Shown here: one piece after another, positions 1-8,920 of the stretch
How positions within the stretch are numbered: the stretch's first letter is position 1
Layout of the letters: each line of letters opens with the position of its first letter
DNA from: a bacterium
GTDB taxonomy: Bacteria; Hinthialibacterota; Hinthialibacteria; OLB16
Assembly (NCBI GenBank): GCA_022072055.1
Contig: JAJVIK010000006.1
Location: 186,001 to 250,000, forward strand
Direction: 5' to 3'
Length of the DNA stretch: 64,000 nt
Notes under the pieces: model-generated
Seen by the model: only the letters and a program-made list of their open reading frames with translations
The model's database searches: none
What the model was told of the DNA's origin: nothing
Made by a program: the position numbers and the translations under genes

Positions 1-2145
1 GCCGACAAGCCGGGCCGGGTAACCGCTGGCCCGCGCGCCGGCCCGCGCCTCCTCGAACTTCCCCGCGCTCACCTGGAGCCCGACATGGATCGGAACCAGG
101 CGCCGCTTCATGGGCTCATCCCAGGTCCCCGAGGCCAGCTCGGACTCCAGCTTGGCAAGCCCCTCCTCGGCTTTTCCGGTCTGCTGGAGAATCACGGCCT
201 CCACCACTTTGAGCACGCCGGTTTCGGTCGCCGCCGCGATCCCCGCCCGGCAGGCGGCCAGCGCTCCCTCGCCCTGCCCCTGGGCCATCAGCGCAAGGCT
301 CTTTTCAATGTAGGTCGCGGTCTGAGTCGGATTCTCCCTCAGGATCAGGTCATACAGCTCAAGCGCCTGCTTGTATTGACGGTCGAAGACATAGGTCTTG
401 GCCAGGATGCTCCTGTAGAAGACCGTGGCCATCGCGCTCTCGGTGGAGGCCGCGACCAGGGCCTCAAACGCCTTGGAGGCCTTCCCAAAGTCCTTCTCTT
501 GGAGGTGCACTGTCCCCATCAAGAGCAGCGCGGGTTTGAAGGTCGGGTCCTTTTTCAGCACCCCATCGAGAAGGATCTTCGCGCGTTCACGGTGCCCGAT
601 GCGGATCAAGGTTCGCGCGGAAAGGACCGAGGGCTTAAGGCTGTCCGGAAACAGGTCCATGAGACGCTGATACAGGACAAACGCGAGGTGCGGTTCGTTG
701 GCCTGGAGATAAGCCCGGGCCATCTCGTAGATCGGGGGCGCGAAGTTTTCGTTCTTGCGGACCACCGAGTCGAGTTCCTCCAGCCCCTTGGTGAACTGGC
801 CGCTGTAGAGCAGTCCCGCGCCCTGGAAATACCCCCCCCAAAGCTCGGTTCCGGAGGCGGTCTTGAGCGCGGCCGTGGCCTTCCCGAGCTGCTCCAGGTC
901 GCCCCTCACAATGGCGTCCACCGCGAGGAAGCGGGGGTCTTGCTTGTTCTGGACAGCCTCCAGGGTTTTCGTGGCGTCCGAGAACTGCCCCATCGAAAGT
1001 CGCGCGAAGGCTTCCAGGATGTGAGCGGTCTGATTCTCGGCATTCCCCCGCAAAACCGCCTCCAGATGCGGCAGCGCGGCCTCCGGCTCTCCCCGGAAGA
1101 GATAAGCGTCCGCGAGCTCCAAATGCAATCGAGGGCTTTCTCCCTCGGCCTTGATCTTCTGAAGGAGGTCACGGACCTTGTCCACCACCTGGCCCGAGGC
1201 GATCCGAGCCTCGCGGTAGGCTTTCTTGAAAAGGTCTTCATTGGGCCGATGTTCCATGGCCGAGCGCAGTTCCTTGAGGGCTTGATCGGTCTCGCCCCGC
1301 TCCAGGGCAATCCTCCCGGAGACATACAGGCCGAGGGGATCATCCGGATCGGATTTGAGCGCTTCGAGGACTTCCCTTTCCGCGGTCGCGAGATCCCCCC
1401 CTTCAAGGTACAGGTTCGCCAAGGCGGCGCGCGCCCCGGAAAGGTTGGGCTGCGCGGTCAGCAGGCGCTTGAGGACCTCAATGGCTTTTTGCGGCTCGCC
1501 CGCCGAGTGATGGAAATCCGCAAGCCGGGCGGCGGCGGCTGTGTTCTGAGGAGATTTTTCAACCAGGACCGAGAGCATTCGGATGGCTTCCGCCTTGTTA
1601 CCCAAACGCTCGTGGGCGTTGGCCAGCGCCTCGACAATCTCTGGGGAATCCGGCTGGAGTCGGTTGGCCTCTGTATAACGCTCCAGGGCCTTGTCCCAAT
1701 CGTTTTTTGAGCGCGCGATTTCCCCCTCAATGAAAGCGGCAAGCCCCTCCAATCCGGTGGTGCCGGAGAGGCTTTTCACGAATTCCGCGAGCGCGTCGGT
1801 CTTGTCTTCCGAGAGGAGCAATCGGGCCTTGCGCCGGTAAGCGTCATTCAAACTGGGACTCAGCCGAATCGCCTCGTCGTAAGCGGCGAGGGCATCCGTG
1901 GCGAGACCAAGCCCCTCATAAGCCATGCCCACGGCCATGTGGAGAGCTCCATCGGTGGGCGAAAGCGCGAGGGCCTCCTGGTAGTGCGTGAGGGCTTCCT
2001 TGTAAAGTCCGGCTCGGTAATAGGTGTCGGCTTTCCCAACCGCCCGCTGCAGCCGCTCCCCCTCATCTCCCTTTCCGCACCCAAAGGCGAGCAGCAGGAG
2101 AAGGAGCGGAAACCAGAGAGTCCGCCGGCTTTGGCTAAGAGTCAT
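1..2145 (-). CDS. TPR-repeat lipoprotein (3' end beyond window)
   Basis: Reading leftwards from ATG at 2145, the frame stays open to base 1, giving at least 715 residues; the stop lies outside the window. A GGAGGG ribosome site sits about 12 bases upstream. The N-terminus is a hydrophobic stretch ending in A-F-G-C at residue 23, which fits a lipoprotein signal. The rest is almost entirely tandem tetratricopeptide repeats, with helix pairs such as YKEALTHYQEALALSP near the start. TPR arrays are protein-interaction scaffolds, so an envelope-anchored assembly role is inferred. The length and architecture resemble the TPR lipoproteins of exosortase/PEP-CTERM loci (PrsT-like), but no exosortase gene is present here, so that remains a guess. 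The gene lies 84 bases downstream of the zinc-ribbon gene on the same strand. Confidence 0.8.
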   Translation of the reverse strand, partial: MTLSQSRRTLWFPLLLLLLAFGCGKGDEGERLQRAVGKADTYYRAGLYKEALTHYQEALALSPTDGALHMAVGMAYEGLGLATDALAAYDEAIRLSPSLNDAYRRKARLLLSEDKTDALAEFVKSLSGTTGLEGLAAFIEGEIARSKNDWDKALERYTEANRLQPDSPEIVEALANAHERLGNKAEAIRMLSVLVEKSPQNTAAAARLADFHHSAGEPQKAIEVLKRLLTAQPNLSGARAALANLYLEGGDLATAEREVLEALKSDPDDPLGLYVSGRIALERGETDQALKELRSAMEHRPNEDLFKKAYREARIASGQVVDKVRDLLQKIKAEGESPRLHLELADAYLFRGEPEAALPHLEAVLRGNAENQTAHILEAFARLSMGQFSDATKTLEAVQNKQDPRFLAVDAIVRGDLEQLGKATAALKTASGTELWGGYFQGAGLLYSGQFTKGLEELDSVVRKNENFAPPIYEMARAYLQANEPHLAFVLYQRLMDLFPDSLKPSVLSARTLIRIGHRERAKILLDGVLKKDPTFKPALLLMGTVHLQEKDFGKASKAFEALVAASTESAMATVFYRSILAKTYVFDRQYKQALELYDLILRENPTQTATYIEKSLALMAQGQGEGALAACRAGIAAATETGVLKVVEAVILQQTGKAEEGLAKLESELASGTWDEPMKRRLVPIHVGLQVSAGKFEEARAGARASGYPARLVG

Positions 2146-2229
2146 CACGACGAGCAGCCCTCCAATTCTTGGTGGTCGCGGCGGCTTCCCCTTCCACGCG
2201 CCGCGGGGTGGGAGTTGCGACGCTCGGCC

Positions 2230-2940
2230 CTAGTCGGAGTCCCAGTAGACATACGACGAGCAACGGTCACACTGAATCAGATCCAGGCCGCGCTTGGCGA
2301 CCTGGATGGTCTGGGGGGACAGCTGGATGCCGCACCCCCCACAGCAGCCATCCACGACGGGCACCACAGCGTTCCCGGCGCGTAAGAGCACCAGCTTGTC
2401 CACTCGCTGGAGAATCTCGCCTGGCACCAGGACCCGCTTTTCCTGCTCTTCGCCCTCGATCTCCGCGAGCTCCGCCTCGAACAGTTCGGACTGCCCCTCC
2501 AGCGTTTCAATCTCCGGTCCGACCTTCGCTCGGACCGCCTCAAGACCCGCTTCCGCGGTTTTCACCGCCTCCTGCAAGAGTTCTGTCTTGCCCTCAGTCT
2601 CGGTTACATAGCGTTCGAGCTCGGCGATCCGCTCGCGCGACAGCTTGATTTCCTTCTGGCGGGTCTCGTACTCGCGAGTGGTCTTGACCTGATTGAGTTT
2701 AAGTTGGAGGGATTGGAGCTTTTCCTCAACCTGTTTGATCTCTTTTCGAGACCTGGCGAGGGCCTGTTCGTTTTCCTTGACCGCGCTCGCGGCGGTTTCA
2801 AGTTCGGTTTCCGCCTTGGCGAGCTGCCCTCGAAGCTGCTCTAGGCGTTCGGGTATGCTTTCGTGGGTCCGATAAAGGTTGTATTTTCGGGTAATGACAG
2901 ACTGTAGGTCGATCAGCGCTAGGAGTCGTTCGTCTTTCAT
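2230..2940 (-). CDS. Coiled-coil protein with C-terminal C4 zinc ribbon
   Basis: This 236-residue protein begins with about 170 residues of charged coiled coil rich in E, K, Q and R. It ends in a zinc ribbon with two Cys pairs (DGCCGGCGI and CDRCSSYVYW) near residues 197-230. This is the layout of the widespread DUF164/zf-RING_7 family, often annotated as a C4-type zinc-ribbon protein. Members are thought to bind nucleic acid or act as chaperone-like factors, but the molecular role is unsettled. The ATG has GGAAG upstream. It sits between the DnaE-like gene (69-base gap) and the TPR lipoprotein, all on the minus strand, so an operon is possible. Family assignment is secure; function is not. 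Confidence 0.85.
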   Translation of the reverse strand: MKDERLLALIDLQSVITRKYNLYRTHESIPERLEQLRGQLAKAETELETAASAVKENEQALARSRKEIKQVEEKLQSLQLKLNQVKTTREYETRQKEIKLSRERIAELERYVTETEGKTELLQEAVKTAEAGLEAVRAKVGPEIETLEGQSELFEAELAEIEGEEQEKRVLVPGEILQRVDKLVLLRAGNAVVPVVDGCCGGCGIQLSPQTIQVAKRGLDLIQCDRCSSYVYWDSD

Positions 2941-3009
2941 TCGTGGGCTTCCGATCCATTCCCTGGATCCGCGGGATTGAACAGGATTTTCGGCCCGGCT
3001 TCGGAAAAG

Positions 3010-6000
3010 TCAACCCGCATGAAAGATCTCCGCTTGCCCCGGCCCGACTTGGACCGTTCGGACGCCGGGGAGCTCGCCCAGGAAGGCGGTCAGAAGCCGG
3101 GATGCCAGGACCCGAGGGGCCCCCATGCGCCGAATGAACCTTCTCACGGAGCCTCGCCGGAGCACACTCGCCTCATTCTCGAAATGGAGCGGCACGCTCC
3201 ATTCCCCCTCTCCAAACCAATCGATCATCTCGGACAGGGATGTCAGCAATTCTCCCGGGGCTTCCTGTAGACCGACCCGGACTCTGATCCAAGAGGGCGC
3301 CTGATCCCGGATCTCCTCCAGCCGTTCGACCTCCAAGAGCTCATAGACGGCAAGCTCGGGGGTTCCGGTTGTTGGCACGCGCGCCACGCGGCAGAGCAGC
3401 CGCGCGGGGTCCCTCAGGAACAAGCGGCGCCCCTCCGGACGCGGCGCCTCAAAAGGAACCCGAAGGCTTGGGGCCAGGAGCCCCCGTTTATCGGACACTC
3501 GATAGGCCCCGTTTTCCGAGACCAGAAGGAACTCGATTCGGACGCGGGTTTCCTCCACGGTGTTGTCCCGCTCAGGCGTTGGCCCAGCAACGGGAAAGAT
3601 GTCCGCCTCATGACACCACCCGAAAAGGAATGGGAGTCTTCCGGTCGGCGCCTGCTCTCCGGAAAACCATTTTGGAGGAAGCCCCGCCTGGTCCGAGCGC
3701 AGAGGTGTGCCGAGCGCCCCGATACGCTCCAAGTCTTTCAAGACGCTATGTCCTGAAAGCCCCATGCTTTCTCCATCTCCATCCGAGGCGGTCAACGCAA
3801 ACAGAGTGGCTTGATCCCTTCGAGAGAGTGGCTGCCCGCCACGCCAGTGCGCCCTAGCCTCGGCCTCCAGCCGGGTCGGACTTCGACCCCCTCCCGGGAA
3901 GTAGCCGACCCGGATCAACTGTTCCAGGAGTCGCCAGGGAATGCGGGCGGGTGAGCTGCGCTGAAGCCAGGTTCGCCAAGCCTTTCCGGGCGCGTTTGAG
4001 CTGGACGCGTAGAGGTCCCAGATCGTGGGAGCGGAGACGGAATCGGCGGGAGCGGCATCAAAGTCGGCTCCAATCTGGCGACCCACGCCATCCAGGTTGA
4101 GTGTCCCAACCACCAGATGGTCGGGGCTTGAGGATCGATCATGGAGGGATCCAACCCCCAAACGTGGAGGGAGGAGCGTGACCCCCTTGAATTGCAGGAG
4201 GGCATAGACCTCTCGACGCTCATCCACCTCCTCGGGGAACAGGAAGGAAAGGGCCGAAGCGACTGCGGCCGGGTCGGCGGCGAAGCTGTCCGCCGCGCCC
4301 AAGAGCCCCTCCGCCAAGCGGAGGAATTCCAGCCGCCGGGGCAGCGGAAATGGGTTTCCCAGGAAGCGGAGGAAGGCCGCGCGAACCCTCCGATCCTGAA
4401 TGCCCGCGAGGTCTTTATCGAAGAGGCTTGGCTCACACTCCGCCTCCAACCACCGCTGAACCTCCTCCGGCGTGAACTCCAAAGCCTCCTGCAGCGCCCC
4501 TTCGAGCTGCTCCCGGTATAGCAACCATCCTCCCGTCGCCGCGCTCCACTTCTCCAGGTTGGAACTCAGGTCGCCGCCGGTCTTGGAATCGATCCGACTT
4601 TCCGCGAGGAAACACTTCCAGTCCTCCCACCAGGGGGGAGATCCTCCTGGGCTACGGAGCGGGTGTTCCCGTGTGATTGCTGCAAGCCGTCGTTCCACGC
4701 GTGGGGCCCAATAGGACACATGCCACTGAAGCGCCAGAAGGTCGGCGAGCTCTCCGAGCCGTGTCGGTCGGGTCTCCTCGATCCAGTGGCGCAACAGTGG
4801 GCGATATCCGCCGGAACCGGGCAGGGTCAGGAGGCGCAACAAACAGGAAGACCACCCGAGGATGTCGATGCGCCCGGAATCGTCCGAATAGCCGCGGCCC
4901 GTGAAGGCCGCTCCACGTCGGGCTTCAATCCAGTGGGTCAGTGTCTCCCGCGTGGGGGGGGTGTGGGGCTTTTGTTCGGGCACGCCCCGATAGGCCGGCG
5001 CGGCGGCGAGGGTCTGGGGGACAGGCGAGGAGATTCGCAGCACCAGCCCGCCCAGATTGAGCGCCTCCCCTGGGTCCAGGTCCAACCGGCAAGAGTCCTC
5101 GCCGACTCCGGCGAGGAGGTGCGCGAGATTCCCCCCAGTGAGAAGCAGGCTCTCCTCCGAATCGGTGGAGTTGCTTTCCTCCGCGCGCCCAAGCAGGCGC
5201 AGGGGGAGGGGGGGAAACTCCTTGGGACGGTCCCCCGAAAAACCCAGGTCCTCCCATTTCGTCAGGACCTTTCGCCCGGCAAGGAGGAACGCCTCGCGGT
5301 CGGGAAGCGGTTTCTCCGGAACGCGCCCGCCATGGTGTTCGCCCAAGAGTTTCACCAACGCGCCCTGGATTCGCTCCTCCCAGCCGAGAGGGCCTTCCAG
5401 TCCTACCAGGAGTCCGCCTCCGCTTGTCGGTTGAGGAGCCTCCGAACGGAACGGAATTCGCTCCCGCAACGGATCGATTCGAGTCATCCCCAAAAGGTGC
5501 GCGAGGAGCGAAGTCCCGATCCATTCCGCCGTGGGACGGAGGACTCCCGGCGAAAGGCCGAGCTGCCGTCGAGCATCCCAAAGAATCGCCCACACCAGCG
5601 GCCAAGCGGTTTGTTTGAGGAATTGGAATTCCTCCATCATTCGCTCCTTGCCTCCGGGCGCGCGAATGTGTCCCGTGGAGATGGCGGCTTCTTGCGCCAA
5701 GGTCCACACGAAGGAGGCCACATCGGTGCCGCGCGGCGTGGGATAAGCGGGCAGCGAGAGGGGGAGCTTTGGGAAGGGATCCTCGGATCTCGCAACGACC
5801 CTTTCCACAAGCCGTATTGAGGCGGAAAGCCCCTCAAGCGCGCGCTCGATTTCAGCCCTCGGGGGGATTCCCACACCCGGCCCGAGCCATGGGCCGCTTT
5901 CGCCGCCTTCCTCCCAGCCCTTGGCCAGCCCCCAGAAACGTTCGTGGCTCCACCGATAGGCTCCCCAGGTTACGGCCATCGGTGGTGGACAGCCGGGGAG

Positions 6001-6666
6001 CTTGGAGATCTGAGCCAGCTGCCGGTTCAGGCTCGCCCCTCCCTCCTGAAGATCCAGCCCGCCATAGCCGATCCGATCTCTCGGCCACCCTTCGATCCAT
6101 TCAACGACTCCCTCGGGGAGCCGGATCGGATCACGGGCCTCGATCCGGCGCCTAAGGCTCGAAAAGCTCGACCCTAAAAGCAGGAACAGCCCCTCTTGAT
6201 GCCTGGTCACTTCCCCGGTGGGGAGGATCTGGTCGTTGTACGCGACCCTCCGCTCAACCAGACGAAGGAGGTTCTGATATCCCTTGCGGTTCAGAGCGAT
6301 GAAGGCGAAGCGCTCGAAACGAGGCCCGGGGTCGGGAAAAGCGAGGTGTTCACCCAGATCAAACACATCCCCCAGCCTCGCCAAGCGCGAAGAGGGGGGG
6401 GCGCCCACACGCAGGATGGTCCCGACCAGGGGGTGGACCGCCCTTTCCCGGCAGGCCCGCGCGAACTGTGTGGCACCCCGCAGCGTCCCCTCATCCGCGA
6501 GGAGCAAGGCGCGGTACCCGGCGTCCACGGCTGCCTGCACGAGGAGCTCAACCGGGACCACGCCCAGAATGGGATCATGGGCGGTGTGAAGGGCGATCAG
6601 GGGACCCACTGGCGGCATATCGGGCTGATTGTGCCGAAGGAACCGGGGCTGGCAAGGTGAAAGCAT
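3010..6666 (-). CDS. DNA polymerase III alpha (DnaE)-like protein with lost catalytic residues
   Basis: This 1218-residue protein follows the DnaE layout from end to end. It has a PHP domain (about 20-290), a palm region with SLLAHLLGMTRIDPL (387-400) matching the DnaE GSLVAY...DPL block, and a D-I-L-G element at 601-604 matching the third catalytic Asp. A YREQ segment (717-720) matches the DnaE YQEQ motif, LLPP is at 831-834, and an OB/C-terminal-like end follows. The canonical P-D-x-D-x-D-F loop should follow DPL400 by about 25 residues. Instead residues 407-425 are Gly/Ser/Pro-rich with no acidic pair. The PHP metal motifs HxHS and DHG read HTAH (27-30) and DEG (58-60). The frame is intact over 3.6 kb, so it is not an obvious decaying pseudogene. 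A structural or regulatory role is inferred. M17 is an alternative start. Confidence 0.75.
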   Translation of the reverse strand: MLSPCQPRFLRHNQPDMPPVGPLIALHTAHDPILGVVPVELLVQAAVDAGYRALLLADEGTLRGATQFARACRERAVHPLVGTILRVGAPPSSRLARLGDVFDLGEHLAFPDPGPRFERFAFIALNRKGYQNLLRLVERRVAYNDQILPTGEVTRHQEGLFLLLGSSFSSLRRRIEARDPIRLPEGVVEWIEGWPRDRIGYGGLDLQEGGASLNRQLAQISKLPGCPPPMAVTWGAYRWSHERFWGLAKGWEEGGESGPWLGPGVGIPPRAEIERALEGLSASIRLVERVVARSEDPFPKLPLSLPAYPTPRGTDVASFVWTLAQEAAISTGHIRAPGGKERMMEEFQFLKQTAWPLVWAILWDARRQLGLSPGVLRPTAEWIGTSLLAHLLGMTRIDPLRERIPFRSEAPQPTSGGGLLVGLEGPLGWEERIQGALVKLLGEHHGGRVPEKPLPDREAFLLAGRKVLTKWEDLGFSGDRPKEFPPLPLRLLGRAEESNSTDSEESLLLTGGNLAHLLAGVGEDSCRLDLDPGEALNLGGLVLRISSPVPQTLAAAPAYRGVPEQKPHTPPTRETLTHWIEARRGAAFTGRGYSDDSGRIDILGWSSCLLRLLTLPGSGGYRPLLRHWIEETRPTRLGELADLLALQWHVSYWAPRVERRLAAITREHPLRSPGGSPPWWEDWKCFLAESRIDSKTGGDLSSNLEKWSAATGGWLLYREQLEGALQEALEFTPEEVQRWLEAECEPSLFDKDLAGIQDRRVRAAFLRFLGNPFPLPRRLEFLRLAEGLLGAADSFAADPAAVASALSFLFPEEVDERREVYALLQFKGVTLLPPRLGVGSLHDRSSSPDHLVVGTLNLDGVGRQIGADFDAAPADSVSAPTIWDLYASSSNAPGKAWRTWLQRSSPARIPWRLLEQLIRVGYFPGGGRSPTRLEAEARAHWRGGQPLSRRDQATLFALTASDGDGESMGLSGHSVLKDLERIGALGTPLRSDQAGLPPKWFSGEQAPTGRLPFLFGWCHEADIFPVAGPTPERDNTVEETRVRIEFLLVSENGAYRVSDKRGLLAPSLRVPFEAPRPEGRRLFLRDPARLLCRVARVPTTGTPELAVYELLEVERLEEIRDQAPSWIRVRVGLQEAPGELLTSLSEMIDWFGEGEWSVPLHFENEASVLRRGSVRRFIRRMGAPRVLASRLLTAFLGELPGVRTVQVGPGQAEIFHAG

Positions 6667-6723
6667 GGCCCACCGTCCTCGTTGATTCTCAAAAGATGAC
6701 CATTATGTCCGTTCGGTCTGGTT

Positions 6724-6739
6724 GGGGCCACGTGGCCCC
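6724..6739. promoter_or_regulatory. Perfect 16-bp palindrome in divergent promoter region
   Basis: GGGGCCACGTGGCCCC is a perfect inverted repeat in the 185-base gap between the DnaE-like gene (minus) and the aldolase gene (plus). Its dyad form and position suit an operator for a dimeric regulator. A TATAGT hexamer at 6769-6774 could be a -10 element for the aldolase, but no good -35 was seen. Function is inferred from position only. Confidence 0.35.
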
Positions 6740-6851
6740 CTCCGGTTCCTTCCCGGCGGTTCTCTGGTTATAGTTCCCCCATCTTCCCGGATGGGAATGG
6801 TTCCTCAAAGCGCCAGCTCCCCACCCGCAGCGGATTATTCGGAGACCGATC

Positions 6852-7850
6852 ATGCCCCAAACCAAACAGCCCAAGCCCAAGGACTCCAAGGGGTCCTGGG
6901 TGACCTACCGGCCCGAAATCAAGGTCCTTGATTGCACTGTCCGAGATGGCGGCCTCATCAACAACCACAATTTCGAGGACTCCTTTGTGAAGGCGGTGTA
7001 CAAGGCCTGTGTCGCCGCCGGGATCGACTACATGGAGATCGGCTACAAGGGAGCCAAGCGGCTCTATTCCCCCGCCGAGCATGGGTGCTGGAAGCACTGC
7101 GAGGAGGAGGATGTTCGACGGATTGTCGGCGACAACTCCACCGAGCTCAAACTCTCAGCCATGGCGGACGCCGACCGGTGTGATTACCACACCGACATCC
7201 TCCCCAAGGAGAAGAGCGTTCTGGACATGATCCGGGTGGCTTGTTACATCAACCAGATCCCGATCGCGGTGGACATGGTCAAGGACGCTCACGACAAGGG
7301 TTATGAGACCTGCTGCAACATCATGGCGGCCTCCACGGTCCACGAGAAAGACTTGATGGATGCCCTGGAGGTTCTTGCCGCGAGTCCGGTGGGGACCATC
7401 TATGTCGTGGACAGCTTTGGAGCTTTCTATTGCGAGGAGATCCGCGATCTCACCAGGAAGTTTCTCAAGGCGGTCGAGGGAACCGGGAAGAATGTGGGCA
7501 TCCACGCGCACAACAATCAGCAGCTCGCCTATTCCAACACCATCGAAGCGCTGATCTGCGGGGCGAACATGTTGGACGCCACCATCAACGGGATGGGGCG
7601 AGGCGCGGGCAACTGCCCCCTCGAACTCCTGGTCGGTTTCCTGAAGAACCCCAAATTCAAACTCCGCCCGATCCTGGAGTGTATTCAAAAGGTGTTTCTC
7701 CCCATGCAAGCGCACATGGAATGGGGATATCAGCTCGCTTACATGGTCACCGGCCAGCTCAACCAGCATCCGCGCTATGCGATTAAGGTCCGGGAGAGCG
7801 AAAACAAGGATGATATCCTGGCCTTCTTCGATCAGATGACGAATGATTGA
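6852..7850 (+). CDS. HMGL-like (DRE-TIM) aldolase family protein
   Basis: The 332-residue protein is a pyruvate-carboxylase/HMGL-type TIM barrel. LDCTVRDGG (about 26-34) is the metal/substrate loop of DRE-TIM metallolyases, GIHAHNN supplies the metal-binding His pair, and NGMGRGAGN is the conserved glycine loop. It resembles 4-hydroxy-2-oxovalerate aldolase catalytic domains, which split a 4-hydroxy-2-oxoacid into pyruvate and an aldehyde. The usual partner, an acylating aldehyde dehydrogenase, is not adjacent, so the true substrate is unknown. Related aldolase-domain proteins occur in surface-polysaccharide loci. A GGAG lies about 7 bases before the ATG. The gene stands alone between the DnaE-like gene and a repeat block. 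Confidence 0.8.
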   Translation: MPQTKQPKPKDSKGSWVTYRPEIKVLDCTVRDGGLINNHNFEDSFVKAVYKACVAAGIDYMEIGYKGAKRLYSPAEHGCWKHCEEEDVRRIVGDNSTELKLSAMADADRCDYHTDILPKEKSVLDMIRVACYINQIPIAVDMVKDAHDKGYETCCNIMAASTVHEKDLMDALEVLAASPVGTIYVVDSFGAFYCEEIRDLTRKFLKAVEGTGKNVGIHAHNNQQLAYSNTIEALICGANMLDATINGMGRGAGNCPLELLVGFLKNPKFKLRPILECIQKVFLPMQAHMEWGYQLAYMVTGQLNQHPRYAIKVRESENKDDILAFFDQMTND

Positions 7851-7857
7851 GCCACAG

Positions 7858-8142
7858 GGAGAAGCCGAGCAGGGATGAAAATCCGAGCCGCGACCGTGAG
7901 GGAGCGGTTGAGGGATGAGCGAGTTAGCGCCGGGCTAACGGCCGGCGCTGAGGAGTTGGACCCGTTCCACGGGTTGCCGGATAGAACCCGCGGAGCGGTG
8001 GGAGAAGCCGAGCAGGGATGAAAATCCGAGCCGCGACCGTGAGGGAGCGGTTGAGGATTGAGCATGTTAGCGCCGGGTCAACGGCCGGCGCTGAGGAGTT
8101 GGACCCGTTCCACGGGTTGCCGGATAGAACCCGCGGAGCGGG
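7858..8142. repeat. Two tandem copies of a 143-bp hairpin-rich repeat
   Basis: Copy 1 (7858-8000) and copy 2 (8001-8142) are nearly identical with a period of 143 bases. They differ at a few positions, for example gctaacgg versus gtcaacgg in one loop. Each copy carries an inverted repeat AGCGCCGG...CCGGCGCT (7926-7933 with 7942-7949) and a second one, ACCCGT-tcc-ACGGGT. This fills most of the 347-base gap between the aldolase stop (7850) and the esterase start (8198). Small frames crossing it look like by-products. It resembles dispersed intergenic palindromic elements of planctomycete-like genomes, from memory only. Confidence 0.85.
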
Positions 8143-8197
8143 TGATACATGTGGAGTCCCGGCCGTGCGCCCGGGACCCCAGACCAGAGAGAATCAC

Positions 8198-8920
8198 ATG
8201 CTTCGTTTCCTTCTCGCCCCAATCCTCTGCTGCTCCTTTGCCCTCGCCGCCTTCGGCCAAACCGCGCCCGCGCCCGGTAAACAGGAACCGCAACTCTTTG
8301 AAAAGGAGGTCAAAGTGAGGCTTCAGTATCTCCTTTATCTGCCCGAGGAATACGGCAAGGAGCCGGACAAGAAATGGCCCCTGATTCTGTTCCTTCATGG
8401 CATGGGGGAGCGTGGTGATGACCTTGAAAAAGTGAAGGAGCATGGTCCGCCCAAACTGATCGCCGAGGGGAAACAGTTTCCGTTTATCGTTGTTTCTCCC
8501 CAATGCCCGAGGACTCAGTTCTGGGTTACAGGTCAGCTCTTCCTGCTGTTGGATGAGATCACCGAGAAGTACGCGGTGGACAAGGCTCGCGTTTATCTGA
8601 CCGGGCTTTCCATGGGGGGCTTCGGGACCTGGGCCGCGGCGGCGGAGCAGCCGGAACGGTTCGCCGCAATTGCCCCGATTTGTGGAGGGGGCGAGCCGGC
8701 GATGGCTTGGCGGCTTCGCCGCACTCCGATTTGGGCCTTCCATGGGGCCAAGGATGAGACTGTGCCCCTGGAGCGCTCCCAGCAGATGGTGGACGCGGTC
8801 AAGAAAGCGGGGGGAAATGTGGAATTCACCCTCTATCCTGAGGCCCAACACGATTCCTGGACGGAAACCTACAACAACCCCAAACTGTATGAATGGTTTC
8901 TCAGCCATTCGCGGAAATGA
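8198..8920 (+). CDS. Secreted alpha/beta-hydrolase (esterase / prolyl-oligopeptidase family)
   Basis: The ATG at 8198 is chosen because it begins a clear signal peptide ending near A-F-G-Q-T-A; the frame extends upstream only into the repeat. The mature 240-residue protein is an alpha/beta hydrolase: FLHGMGERG gives the oxyanion-loop HG motif, GLSMGG the nucleophile Ser, AKDETVP the acid and AQHDSW the His. This matches dienelactone-hydrolase/feruloyl-esterase-like proteins of carbohydrate degraders, so an ester on a glycan or plant polymer is a plausible substrate. Its TGA overlaps the ATG of the next gene (ATGA), indicating co-translation with the phosphatase-superfamily protein. Confidence 0.8.
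   Translation: MLRFLLAPILCCSFALAAFGQTAPAPGKQEPQLFEKEVKVRLQYLLYLPEEYGKEPDKKWPLILFLHGMGERGDDLEKVKEHGPPKLIAEGKQFPFIVVSPQCPRTQFWVTGQLFLLLDEITEKYAVDKARVYLTGLSMGGFGTWAAAAEQPERFAAIAPICGGGEPAMAWRLRRTPIWAFHGAKDETVPLERSQQMVDAVKKAGGNVEFTLYPEAQHDSWTETYNNPKLYEWFLSHSRK

Noticed and set aside
85-1710. 541-codon open frame on the plus strand
   Set aside because: It lies opposite the TPR lipoprotein, whose minus-strand frame reads as clear TPR repeats; the plus frame has no recognisable domain and is a by-product of high GC.
7832-8065. Small minus-strand protein across the tandem repeat
   Set aside because: Its sequence is just the translated repeat, of the kind often over-predicted in repeat-rich genomes.
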